Assembly: GCF_032399705.1 (NCBI RefSeq)
Contig: NZ_CP135922.1
Span: 3,286,001 to 3,350,000 of the forward strand
Reading direction: 5' to 3'
Origin: Paenibacillus sp. BIC5C1
Lineage (GTDB): Bacteria; Bacillota; Bacilli; Paenibacillales; Paenibacillaceae
DNA: 64,000 nucleotides
Shown here: positions 1 through 7,592 of the stretch, piece after piece
Layout of the letters: each line of letters starts with the position of its first letter
How positions within the stretch are numbered: position 1 is the stretch's first letter
Translations under genes and position numbers: made by a program
Notes under the pieces: model-generated
What the model saw: only the letters and a program-made list of their open reading frames with translations
Database searches by the model: none
Told to the model about the DNA's origin: nothing

Positions 1-1
1 T

Positions 2-775
2 TCTACCCAAGGTACAATCAATGTGCCTCGTTCCCCGCAAGGATATCCTGTACTCATCCAAGCCGGATCATCCGAACCGGGACAGGATTTTGCTGCCAAC
101 TACGGTGAAGTGATTTTCACGGCCCAGCAGTCTCTGAATGCTGCGAAAGAGTTCTATAAGAACGTCAAATCCAAACTCGCACGATATGGGCGCGAACAAG
201 GCAGCATGAAAATAATGCCTGGTTTATCACCGATTTTGGGTAAGACGGAGCAGGAAGCTCAGCGAAAATATCAAGAACTGCAGGAGTTAATTCCTCCGGC
301 TGCCGCAGTGGGTATGTTATCCGGAATGCTTAAGTTTGACCTTTCGGAGTATCCTGTCGAAGGCCAGCTGCCTGACATTCCAGATCCCGTGGAGGCTTCC
401 AATGGCATGAAAAGCCGGGTACAGCTGATTATGGACATGGCTCGAAAAGATAAGTTGTCCATTCTTGAGTTGGGTCGGAGGCTGATAGGGGCAAGAGGGC
501 ATATGCAGTTTGTAGGTACCTATGAACAACTGGCTGATTTGATGCAACAATGGTTTGAAGAATATGGTTGTGACGGATTTAATATCATGCCGCCCGTTCT
601 GCCGGGAGATTTGAATGAATTTGTGGATCATGTGGTGCCGATTCTTCAAGCACGTGGACTCTTCCGCACGGATTATACGGGCAGCACGCTTCGTGATCAT
701 CTTGGGCTGGATCGTCCGGGAATCAACCATTTTCAAAAAGAGAACGCGTTAGACAAGACCTCCATAATTATATGA
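2..775 (+). CDS. LLM-class flavin-dependent monooxygenase (NtaA/SnaA/DszA type), 5'-truncated
   Basis: The reading frame is open from the first bases of the window, so the gene begins outside it; the GTG at 23 is internal. The segment reading VPRSPQGYPVLIQAGSSEPG is typical of the NtaA/SnaA/DszA group of FMNH2-dependent monooxygenases, TIM-barrel enzymes that use reduced flavin from a partner reductase to oxidise small organic substrates such as chelators or organosulfur compounds. The C-terminal part has the family's FVGTYEQLADLMQQWF and GCDGFNIMPPVLP blocks, which line the barrel near the flavin. About 257 residues of an expected 430-460 are visible. The substrate cannot be read from this part. 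A terminator follows closely, so this is the last gene of its transcript. Confidence 0.88.
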   Translation, partial: STQGTINVPRSPQGYPVLIQAGSSEPGQDFAANYGEVIFTAQQSLNAAKEFYKNVKSKLARYGREQGSMKIMPGLSPILGKTEQEAQRKYQELQELIPPAAAVGMLSGMLKFDLSEYPVEGQLPDIPDPVEASNGMKSRVQLIMDMARKDKLSILELGRRLIGARGHMQFVGTYEQLADLMQQWFEEYGCDGFNIMPPVLPGDLNEFVDHVVPILQARGLFRTDYTGSTLRDHLGLDRPGINHFQKENALDKTSIII

Positions 776-840
776 ACATATTTGTCTCAACCTAATCCAG
801 TTTCAATCACATTTCTTCCGATAGTAAAGAGAAGAAAACA

Positions 841-863
841 AGTCGCCTATTGGCGGCTTTTTT
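841..863 (+). terminator. Intrinsic terminator after the monooxygenase
   Basis: Stem AGTCGCC / GGCGGCT with a 4-base loop and one T:G wobble, followed by a T run. The same stem recurs at four other gene ends in this window. Confidence 0.85.
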
Positions 864-1025
864 CGTTTGGGACGAGATAAGTTCTTGTTCTCAGATAAAA
901 AAATCAAAAAATTATATCTTCTTTAAAACTATTTTCGACTCTCAGCTGTCTAACATGCGAAACAACATACAAAGTAAGCTTTATTAAAAATGCGGCAATA
1001 ATCAAAATATACAGTCGCAACGGGG

Positions 1026-1550
1026 GTGGACAAACTGAGCAAGGTAAGTACAGCACTAACTGAACAGCAGTTCAGTGATCGTCTGGAGGCATGTAAAGAA
1101 AAGCTTTATCGCTTCGCATTCTCTTATGTGAAAAATGAACAGGAAGCACTGGAGATCATATCGGAAGCCTCTTATAAAGGTTTTCTATCTTATGAAAAAG
1201 TGAATAGTCCTGATTATTTTGAAACCTGGATGACCCGGATCGTCATCAACTGTTCTCTGGATCACATCAGACGAAAGAAGAAATACACGTATATGGAAGA
1301 CAGTATAATACCGTTTGCAGCCGAAGAGAGTTCCATGGGGCTTGAAGAGCAATGGGATTTGTACGAAGCACTTGATCACCTGCATCCCGAAGATAGGGCA
1401 TTTATCGTTTTGAAATTTTTCCAGGATCAGCGATTCAAGGATATGGCAGAGGTGCTGTCCCTGCCGGAAAGCACGGTGAAGACCAGGTTCTATAAGATCT
1501 TAAACAAACTCAAAAAACATCTGACCAAGGAAGAGGTTGATTTTACATGA
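1026..1550 (+). CDS. ECF-type RNA polymerase sigma factor
   Basis: A 174-residue protein with sigma-70 region 2 at about residues 20-95 (FAFSYVKNEQEALEIISEAS, then the DNA-melting block ETWMTRIVINCSLDHIRRKKK) and region 4 at about 120-170 (LHPEDRAFIVLKFFQDQRFKDMAEVL, then STVKTRFYKILNKLKKHL). Regions 1 and 3 are absent, as usual for group IV/ECF factors. It would direct RNA polymerase to a dedicated promoter set when released from its anti-sigma factor, most likely in response to envelope stress as in SigV/SigX-like systems (inference). The start is a GTG just behind a G-rich sequence. The stop overlaps the next gene by 4 bp, indicating translational coupling. No clear autoregulatory ECF promoter could be picked out upstream. 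Confidence 0.9.
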   Translation: MDKLSKVSTALTEQQFSDRLEACKEKLYRFAFSYVKNEQEALEIISEASYKGFLSYEKVNSPDYFETWMTRIVINCSLDHIRRKKKYTYMEDSIIPFAAEESSMGLEEQWDLYEALDHLHPEDRAFIVLKFFQDQRFKDMAEVLSLPESTVKTRFYKILNKLKKHLTKEEVDFT

Positions 1551-2401
1551 CAGGAAAAGAACGATATGAACAGATCAATATTCCATCCGGCCTTTCCGGA
1601 GTTATTCAGCAAGCCCGTCAGCGTGCACGAAATCAAAAACGAAGAAAAATGATGATCTGGCGCAGTTCCTCCCTGGTTGCAGCCTGTGCTGCGGTGATGA
1701 TAACAGCCAACGTACCAGGTGTGGCCAAGGCATTATCCGATGTACCTGTTATAGGTTCTGTCGTCAAAATTCTGCAAGTTGGTGGTGGCGGGGAGCGCAC
1801 AGATGGGGTTTCGGTTACCACGACCAAAGAATCGGATACACTAAACATTAATTTTCAGATCGATGGTGAACAGATCACCTCTGCTCCATCATATACTGTG
1901 GATCACAAGGAAGGGCCGAATCGCTTGATCTTCACCTTCAATGGGGTACGTCATCTGGATTATGACAAGCTGGAGCAGGATATTAAAGCACTTAAGAATG
2001 TAAAAGATGTCTATCAAAATATCATTTTGGATGATTCTGCGATTGGCTTTGTGGTTGAACTTAAGGATGATGTGGATTATTCCGTGTCAGAGTATCAGCA
2101 GCCTGGATATATTCAGTTGAAGCTGTCTTCCGGCGGCGGGAAGTCAACACAAGCGCATGAACTTTTCTTCGTGCGAAGCGAAGACATGGAGCAGGGTGAG
2201 GCACTGGCCATGTTGGCTGAGCAGTATTCTGCCGATGGCAGTAGCGTTGTGCAGACTCAAAATGGAAAATTCACCGTCGTTATGGGTGCCTTCGATAACC
2301 GTGCAGATGCAGAGAAACACCTGAAAGAATTTACTGACCGGGAAGACTACAGTGAACCACTGCATGTCGACAGCTGGATGAGTAATGAAAATCCGCAATA
2401 A
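1547..2401 (+). CDS. Membrane-anchored anti-sigma factor, DUF4179-like
   Basis: Starts in an ATGA overlap with the sigma gene, the usual arrangement for a cognate anti-sigma factor. The protein of 284 residues has a short basic N-terminal cytoplasmic part (1-37), one hydrophobic segment at about 40-63, then an extracytoplasmic region. The N-terminal half resembles DUF4179/RsiV-like proteins (PGVAKALSDVPVIGSVVKIL just after the membrane segment). The C-terminal 70 residues (GKFTVVMGAFDNRADAEKHL) look like a SPOR-type fold, which elsewhere binds peptidoglycan; that is a similarity by eye only. The expected role is to hold the sigma factor at the membrane until an envelope signal acts on the outer domain. 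Confidence 0.8.
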   Translation: MTGKERYEQINIPSGLSGVIQQARQRARNQKRRKMMIWRSSSLVAACAAVMITANVPGVAKALSDVPVIGSVVKILQVGGGGERTDGVSVTTTKESDTLNINFQIDGEQITSAPSYTVDHKEGPNRLIFTFNGVRHLDYDKLEQDIKALKNVKDVYQNIILDDSAIGFVVELKDDVDYSVSEYQQPGYIQLKLSSGGGKSTQAHELFFVRSEDMEQGEALAMLAEQYSADGSSVVQTQNGKFTVVMGAFDNRADAEKHLKEFTDREDYSEPLHVDSWMSNENPQ

Positions 2402-2406
2402 TGTTA

Positions 2407-2436
2407 GAAGCCTGCCCTAGCGCAGGCTTCTTCTTG
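2407..2436 (+). terminator. Intrinsic terminator of the sigma/anti-sigma operon
   Basis: Perfect 9-bp stem GAAGCCTGC / GCAGGCTTC with a 6-base loop, followed by TTCTT. It lies 6 bases after the anti-sigma stop codon. Confidence 0.85.
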
Positions 2437-2477
2437 TAGACTTTATTATCTGAAGTCCATTTCCGTTATCTTTTACG

Positions 2478-2502
2478 AGTCGCCTATTGGCGGCTTTTTT
2501 TG
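2478..2502 (+). terminator. Second intrinsic terminator (AGTCGCC family)
   Basis: Stem AGTCGCC (2478-2484), loop TATT, GGCGGCT (2489-2495), then seven T. It insulates the following van-like cassette from upstream transcription. Confidence 0.85.
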
Positions 2503-2546
2503 TTGTAACTATGAGATGTTCAAATCTGTAATCTTACATCGTTGTC

Positions 2547-2563
2547 AGTTTTGTGTAAGTTTG
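2547..2563 (+). promoter_or_regulatory. Direct repeat upstream of the van-like cassette
   Basis: AGTTTT at 2547 and AGTTTG at 2558 are repeated with an 11-bp period, the spacing used by OmpR/PhoP-type response regulators, the family of VanR. The match is short, so this is only a candidate site. Confidence 0.2.
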
Positions 2564-2644
2564 ATCGATAGGAGCTGAAGTCGCCTTAATATACACTTAA
2601 ATCAATTCAACGCACTACATTCACACCTTTAGGAGGCCAAAAAA

Positions 2645-2743
2645 ATGAAAAGTGCATATGCGGATCTGCTGAAAATAGAAACTAAAAACAAGCCATCTAT
2701 TCGGTTGGGGAGATCATGGGATGTACCGAGATACTTGGGCTGA
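2645..2743 (+). CDS. Small ORF (32 aa) leading the van-like cassette
   Basis: ATG at 2645 preceded by a near-perfect AGGAGG (2631-2636) with 8 bases between, one of the strongest ribosome binding sites in the window. It encodes a 32-residue hydrophilic basic peptide (begins MKSAYADLLK, ends DVPRYLG) with no signal sequence. It overlaps the first 23 bases of the racemase gene in another frame, so its termination at 2741 lies just inside that gene. The arrangement suggests a leader or coupling peptide that feeds ribosomes to the racemase start. I do not recognise the peptide, and no function can be given. It could also be a decayed start of a longer gene. Confidence 0.45.
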   Translation: MKSAYADLLKIETKNKPSIRLGRSWDVPRYLG

Positions 2744-3875
2744 AATAGATTTAACGCAAATTCGCGAGAATGTCATACAGATCCGCAAATTTCTACCCCG
2801 TTCGACCAAACTAATGGCAGTTGTTAAAGCAAATGCATACGGGCATGGAGATATTGAGACAGCCAAAGAAGCAGTAGAGGCAGGCGCGGATTATTTAGCG
2901 TGTGCCTTCATTGAAGAAGCCATCCGCATTAGAAATGCTGGCTTAAAACAACCGATTCTTATTTTGATTCCGATTCGTCCCGAACTTGTACCTCTGGCTC
3001 TGGAACATGATTTGATGCTTACCGTTACACAAGCGTCGTGGTTTCATGAGATGAGAAAATACAAGCCTGTTCATACCCCGCATAAGTTATCTGTGCATGT
3101 GAAAATGGATACTGGACTTGGGCGAATCGGTATACGCACGCAAGAAGAGTGGCTTGAAATGGTTCCATGGCTCAGAGCGCCAGATGTAGTAGTCGACGGG
3201 TTCTATACCCACTTCGCGACTGCAGGTGAGGCAGACAACCGTTATCTACAGCTTCAGATTCAACGCTTCCTGGAAATGAAAGAGTGGAGCAGTATGTCAC
3301 GGATTCCAATCAATCATTATCACTGTGCCGGAAGTGTAGCGGCACTTCGATTCCCGGAATTGTGCATGGATATGGCTCGCATAGGAGCTGCAATCTATGG
3401 CTTTTATCCGAAAAAACTAGTACCTAACATCCAACTAAAGCCGGCATTCAGTATGCATAGTAGATTATTACAAACGAAAAAATTAAAAAAAGGCGAATAT
3501 GTGGGCTACAACAATGCTTATCAAACAGACTCAGATCAATGGATCGGAACCGTACCTATCGGCTATGCCGATGGATGGTCGCAGAGAATGCAAAATTCGG
3601 AGGTGTTGGTGGAAGGGGTTCGTTCAGAAATTATTGGGAAAATCTCCATGGATCAATTGATGGTCAAGCTTCCGATGTATTTTCCGGAAGGATCAAAGGT
3701 GACCTTCATTGGCTATTCAGGTGAGCAGGAAATTCCGATTCAGGAGCTGGCCCATCATATCGGTGGTGTCTCTCAAGAAATAACGAGTTCCATCACGGAC
3801 AGAGTATTACGAATTTATAAAGAAGGTGGGGAGTTTCATCATGAAATCACGGGGAGTCGTACAAGAACCTATTGA
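2721..3875 (+). CDS. Alanine racemase-family enzyme (Alr/VanT racemase-like)
   Basis: A 384-residue fold-type III PLP racemase. The PLP lysine is K36 in VVKANAYGHG. The second catalytic base corresponds to Y263 in VGYNNAY. K128 and R135 lie in VKMDTGLGRIG, and R220 in ARIGAAIYG should contact the PLP ring. It converts L- to D-alanine, and possibly L- to D-serine. By hand alignment the position of Geobacillus Alr Tyr354, which shapes substrate choice and is Asn in VanT serine racemases, is D360 here (SSITDRVLRIY). Unlike enterococcal VanT there is no N-terminal membrane domain. The start at 2721 has GGGGAG 8 bases upstream. The next two genes encode a D,D-peptidase and a D-Ala-D-X ligase, so this copy probably supplies that pathway rather than general wall synthesis. 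Confidence 0.92.
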   Translation: MYRDTWAEIDLTQIRENVIQIRKFLPRSTKLMAVVKANAYGHGDIETAKEAVEAGADYLACAFIEEAIRIRNAGLKQPILILIPIRPELVPLALEHDLMLTVTQASWFHEMRKYKPVHTPHKLSVHVKMDTGLGRIGIRTQEEWLEMVPWLRAPDVVVDGFYTHFATAGEADNRYLQLQIQRFLEMKEWSSMSRIPINHYHCAGSVAALRFPELCMDMARIGAAIYGFYPKKLVPNIQLKPAFSMHSRLLQTKKLKKGEYVGYNNAYQTDSDQWIGTVPIGYADGWSQRMQNSEVLVEGVRSEIIGKISMDQLMVKLPMYFPEGSKVTFIGYSGEQEIPIQELAHHIGGVSQEITSSITDRVLRIYKEGGEFHHEITGSRTRTY

Positions 3876-4647
3876 AACCAGCGTAAGTAACGAAGAATTA
3901 TTTCAAGGGTACTTAGTGTTAATAAATGATCAAAACCCAATCAGAAGGCAAGTACAAGTCCATCAACTAGAGTCATTGGATTCCCTGCCTTCAATAAAGA
4001 AGTTAAATAAGGAGATGCTTCTGGAGAAGCAGTGCTTCAATCAATTTCATGCTCTGCTTAAAGCTTGTGGGGGGACGGATGAAATTGTCGCTGTCAGCGC
4101 ATATCGAACCAAAGAAGATCAAGTCCAGATCTATCAAGATTGTTTGATAGAACAGGGTTCCGAATATACTTCCAAATACGTAGCCTTGCCTGACCATAGT
4201 GAACACCAAACGGGGTTGGCTATCGATGTGGGTAAATTGAAATCGAATATCGATTTTATTGCTCCTTCCTTTCCGGATACGGGCATTTACAAGTCCTTCA
4301 GACAACATGCCATAAAATTCGGTTTTATCCTTCGATATAAACAAGAAAAAGAATCAATCACTCGTATTGCTTATGAGCCATGGCATTTTAGATATGTAGG
4401 ATATCCCCATTCCAAAATCATGGAAGAAAACAATCTATGTTTAGAGGAATACATCGATTTTGTACAGCAATATCGATACTCTGGAGAGCAGCTCACGATG
4501 AAAGAAAAGGACATGACAATCCAGATATATTATGTTCCCGCGGATAAAGGGAAATCCAGCCATATCCCGATCTTGAGTTGTGATTCTTATCGGATATCAG
4601 GAACGAATCGTGAAGGATTCATTGTTACGACTTTTTCCAAAAATTAA
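3841..4647 (+). CDS. VanXY/VanY-type D,D-peptidase, zinc-dependent (M15B)
   Basis: The ATG at 3841 is preferred over an upstream GTG at 3826 because AAGGTGGGGAG sits 7 bases before it; the gene overlaps the racemase end. The protein has 268 residues and carries the M15B zinc and catalytic motifs SEHQTGLAID (H122, D129) and EPWH (E179, H182), with R89 in SAYRT for substrate carboxylate binding. These enzymes remove D-Ala from D-Ala-ended dipeptides or pentapeptides so that a substitute terminus dominates the wall. There is no signal peptide or membrane segment, as in VanXY rather than VanY. A C-terminal extension of about 45 residues (IYYVPADK ... SGTNREGFIVT) resembles tails on VanG-cluster proteins. 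Dipeptidase versus carboxypeptidase activity cannot be told from sequence. Confidence 0.88.
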   Translation: MKSRGVVQEPIETSVSNEELFQGYLVLINDQNPIRRQVQVHQLESLDSLPSIKKLNKEMLLEKQCFNQFHALLKACGGTDEIVAVSAYRTKEDQVQIYQDCLIEQGSEYTSKYVALPDHSEHQTGLAIDVGKLKSNIDFIAPSFPDTGIYKSFRQHAIKFGFILRYKQEKESITRIAYEPWHFRYVGYPHSKIMEENNLCLEEYIDFVQQYRYSGEQLTMKEKDMTIQIYYVPADKGKSSHIPILSCDSYRISGTNREGFIVTTFSKN

Positions 4648-4699
4648 GTTATAGCAATAAGGATGAGTTAGACATATCACATTATAGGAGGCTATTGCG

Positions 4700-5752
4700 A
4701 TGCAGAAAAAGTCGATTGCGGTCTTGTTTGGCGGATGTTCAGGTGAGTATAACGTTTCTTTGAGCTCGGCCGCTTCAGTGATTGAAAATTTGGATACGGA
4801 AAAATACAATCTTGTGTTAATTGGAATTACACAGCAAGGTGCTTGGCTCAGATATAGTGGAACGGTTGAGGATATTCGCAATGATCGATGGCATTTGCAT
4901 CCGAGTTGTATCCCATCCTTTTTCTCGCCGAGTAGAGAAGTCAGAGGACTCATTGAGCTTGTTCATACGGAATATCATGTAACACCGATTGATGTTGTGT
5001 TTCCAGTGCTTCATGGCAAATACGGTGAGGATGGGACCTTGCAAGGATTATTGGAACTGGCGGGTATACCGTTTGTTGGATGTGGCATGTTATCCTCCGC
5101 GTTATGTATGGACAAGGAACTGGCTCATAAACTGGTGCAGGCAGCAGGAATAGATACGCCTCGTTCCCTTACAATACATAGGAGTGAACGCATGGAAGAA
5201 GTGCTACCAGCAATAGAAGCACTGGGTTTCCCACTCTTTGTTAAGCCGGCTAGATCAGGATCGTCATTAGGCATATCGAAGGTGAATAACATGCAAGAGT
5301 TGATTACCGGAATAGAACACGCCTTCATACACGACAGCAAAGTAGTCATTGAGCAAAATGTTAACGGTTTTGAGGTGGGTTGTGCTGTATTGGGCAATTC
5401 TGATCCCATAATCGGCATGATTGATGAGATTGAGCTACAGGGGCACTTTTTTGACTTCTCGGAAAAGTACTCCTTGATCAGTTCGAAGATTCACTTGCCA
5501 GCCCGCATTGATGAGCACACTGCAATGAAGGTTAAAGAGAGTGCTCTGACTATTTATAAAACGCTTGGGTGTAGAGGGTTAGCACGCGTAGATATGTTCC
5601 TGAACACTGATGGAAGAATTGTGTTCAATGAAGTCAACACGATACCTGGCTTCACATCGAATTCCCGCTATCCTAACATGCTCCAAGCTGGCGGCATGAC
5701 TTATGCAAATATTCTTAACCAGCTCATAGATCTCGCCATTGATGAGAATTGA
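4700..5752 (+). CDS. D-alanine--D-X ligase, VanC/VanG-like (likely D-Ser)
   Basis: A 350-residue ATP-grasp ligase: N-terminal VLFGGCSGEYNVSLSSA, ATP-binding VKPARSGSSLGISKV (about 181-195), and metal-binding NEVNTIPGFTS (310-320). The omega loop reads HFFDFSEKYSLISS (249-262). The EKY version is found in D-Ala-D-Ser ligases (VanC, VanG) and in ordinary Ddl, whereas D-lactate ligases (VanA/VanB) carry a His there. The SRYP motif (R323) is shared with Van ligases, unlike many Ddl enzymes. Together with the neighbouring racemase and VanXY-like peptidase this supports D-Ala-D-Ser synthesis over plain Ddl, though a second Ddl cannot be excluded. The ATG has AGGAGG 8 bases upstream. Cytoplasmic; its product would feed MurF. 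Confidence 0.85.
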   Translation: MQKKSIAVLFGGCSGEYNVSLSSAASVIENLDTEKYNLVLIGITQQGAWLRYSGTVEDIRNDRWHLHPSCIPSFFSPSREVRGLIELVHTEYHVTPIDVVFPVLHGKYGEDGTLQGLLELAGIPFVGCGMLSSALCMDKELAHKLVQAAGIDTPRSLTIHRSERMEEVLPAIEALGFPLFVKPARSGSSLGISKVNNMQELITGIEHAFIHDSKVVIEQNVNGFEVGCAVLGNSDPIIGMIDEIELQGHFFDFSEKYSLISSKIHLPARIDEHTAMKVKESALTIYKTLGCRGLARVDMFLNTDGRIVFNEVNTIPGFTSNSRYPNMLQAGGMTYANILNQLIDLAIDEN

Positions 5753-5792
5753 GAGTGGTTGAATGGAATATAAACTGAAAAGAAAAATTTTA

Positions 5793-5826
5793 ATTACCCA
5801 TTGTGTAATAATGCACAATGGGTAAT
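5793..5826. promoter_or_regulatory. 13-bp inverted repeat upstream of the TetR gene
   Basis: Perfect arms ATTACCCATTGTG / CACAATGGGTAAT around an 8-base centre, 64 bp before the TetR start. No T run follows on either strand, so it fits an operator for the TetR protein better than a terminator for the ligase gene, although a terminator role remains possible. Confidence 0.45.
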
Positions 5827-5889
5827 AATATTATTGTGAAGGAATGAAGATTTAATCTATCGTAAGAGAAAGGCAGGCGTCATTTAGGG

Positions 5890-6504
5890 ATGAATAAACC
5901 AAGCTTGCGTGATATCAAAAGAGAAGCAACTACCAAAGCGCTGGCCAGCGCAGCGTTTGAACTTGCGGTTGAGCGGGGATTGGATGGATTCATTATCGAT
6001 GATCTCGTTCAAAGGGCCGGATACTCCAGAAAAACGTTCGCTAATCATTTTTCCTGTAAAGAAGAAGCGATAGCCATGGCGGCAATACTTACAACAGATC
6101 ATTACGAAGACGAGCCATTAAATGAAATCATACAAGAAAACATACTGCCGTTGGATGCTCTATATGTGTTGATAAAGAGATCTCTAACCACAGAGTATGT
6201 TTCTAAAATGCGTCAACTCGTATCGCTTTCCACACAATATCCGACGCTTGAACCCTATCTTCTCAGCGTGCTTTCTCGTTTGCAAGCTACGGCTCAGGAA
6301 ACATTAACTGATTTATCCCAGGGACGGTATCCCCAAGGATATTCCCATCTTCTTTCGGGGGCTGTATACGGTGCTGTTCTCGCAATATTTGATGGAAGTA
6401 TCAACGTGCTGCTGCCAGGGCAAGGAACCACGGATTCTCCTGGGGAGATGACATTGGATCAATATTTGTATGACATGTTCAACTACTTGCGAAGCGGATT
6501 TTAG
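5890..6504 (+). CDS. TetR/AcrR-family transcriptional regulator
   Basis: A 204-residue protein with an N-terminal TetR helix-turn-helix at about residues 10-60 (ATTKALASAAFELAVERGLDG, then IDDLVQRAGYSRKTFANHF) and an all-helical ligand and dimer domain. The HTH tail SCKEEAI follows the family pattern of FxxKEEL. It is the first gene of a two-gene unit with the esterase, 23 bp apart, and a 13-bp dyad lies just upstream, so auto-repression relieved by a small ligand is likely. The ribosome binding site is weak (AGGG directly before the ATG). Confidence 0.88.
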   Translation: MNKPSLRDIKREATTKALASAAFELAVERGLDGFIIDDLVQRAGYSRKTFANHFSCKEEAIAMAAILTTDHYEDEPLNEIIQENILPLDALYVLIKRSLTTEYVSKMRQLVSLSTQYPTLEPYLLSVLSRLQATAQETLTDLSQGRYPQGYSHLLSGAVYGAVLAIFDGSINVLLPGQGTTDSPGEMTLDQYLYDMFNYLRSGF

Positions 6505-6527
6505 AATACTCCCGAAAGGAAGGGAAC

Positions 6528-7514
6528 ATGATGAGAGTTACAACTAAAATGATTGATAAACAATTAAGAGTGAAAGGCAAACTGATTGATTTATTAATGA
6601 AATCTTCCCATGAAGAAAAGTGGCTTAACTCGATGAGGAAAATCAAAAAAAGATCGGATGCGACAGCGGGGAAAGACATCGACGGTTTACAGTGCAGTGA
6701 AGAGTGGATACCACGTACAAGTGACGGTTCCAAGATCCGTGTTCGAATTTATAAACCTCTACATCCCAAAGGAAATGCGCCAGGTGTACTTTGGATACAT
6801 GGAGGGGGATATGCGATGGGAAACCCGGAGCAATTCGGGGCAACCTACAAGAAATTAATTAATGCAAGTCATTGTGTAGTCGTTGCGCCAGATTATCAAT
6901 TATCGATTGATGCTCCCTATCCAGCAGCGTTAAATGATTGTTACGATACCCTTTTATGGATGAAAAGCCATGTGAAAGAACTTGGAATTAGAGAAGATCA
7001 ACTCATGGTAGGTGGAGAAAGCGCTGGAGGAGGACTTACCGCCGCACTTACTCTGTATGCCAGAGATAAGGGAGAAGTGAACATTGCATATCAAATGCCA
7101 CTGTATCCCATGATCGATGACAGAATGATTACTGAATCCGCTAAGGACAATAATGCCCCTATTTGGAACTCTGATTATAATCAATGGGCTTGGACATTGT
7201 ATCTTGGCGAATTGGCAGGCAAGGATGTACCTTCTTATGCGGCTGCTGCCCGAGCTACCGATTACAGTAATCTTCCTCCGACTGTCACTTTTGTTGGTGA
7301 TTTGGAACCATTTCGTGATGAAACGATTCAGTATGTAGAAAACTTAAGAAAAGCAGGTGTACCTGTTGATTTCGAAATCTACAAAGGCTGCTATCATGGT
7401 TTTGATATCATTCAACCCAATGCAGAAGTGAGTAAAAAGGCAGTTTCCGTTTTTATTAATTCATTTAAATACGCAGTGGATCATTATTTTGCTGAACAGA
7501 CAGCAAAAAGATGA
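6528..7514 (+). CDS. Alpha/beta hydrolase, HSL-type esterase
   Basis: A 328-residue cytoplasmic carboxylesterase of the hormone-sensitive-lipase family. The oxyanion-hole motif HGGG is at 91-94, the nucleophile elbow GESAGG puts Ser at 165, and the catalytic His is H290 in CYHGFD. At the acid position the family usually has D in DPLRDE; here the block reads GDLEPFRDE, so E260 stands in its place unless a neighbouring Asp serves. It follows the TetR gene closely and is probably controlled by it. The ATG at 6528 is preceded by AAAGGAAGGG. Substrate is unknown; short-chain esters are usual for the family. Confidence 0.88.
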   Translation: MMRVTTKMIDKQLRVKGKLIDLLMKSSHEEKWLNSMRKIKKRSDATAGKDIDGLQCSEEWIPRTSDGSKIRVRIYKPLHPKGNAPGVLWIHGGGYAMGNPEQFGATYKKLINASHCVVVAPDYQLSIDAPYPAALNDCYDTLLWMKSHVKELGIREDQLMVGGESAGGGLTAALTLYARDKGEVNIAYQMPLYPMIDDRMITESAKDNNAPIWNSDYNQWAWTLYLGELAGKDVPSYAAAARATDYSNLPPTVTFVGDLEPFRDETIQYVENLRKAGVPVDFEIYKGCYHGFDIIQPNAEVSKKAVSVFINSFKYAVDHYFAEQTAKR

Positions 7515-7518
7515 TATT

Positions 7519-7558
7519 AAAAGGCGGACATTCCATAGCCTAGGAATGTCCGCCTTTT
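7519..7558. terminator. Bidirectional terminator between esterase and metE
   Basis: Perfect 16-bp stem AAAAGGCGGACATTCC / GGAATGTCCGCCTTTT with an 8-base loop. The A and T ends allow it to act for both converging genes. Confidence 0.9.
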
Positions 7559-7592
7559 ATAAACGAATACTTGAGTTATTTATCTATTCAAC

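Noticed and set aside
941..1025. ECF autoregulatory promoter before the sigma gene at 1026
   Set aside because: A GAAAC-like -35 is present, but no CGT-type -10 lies at the right distance.
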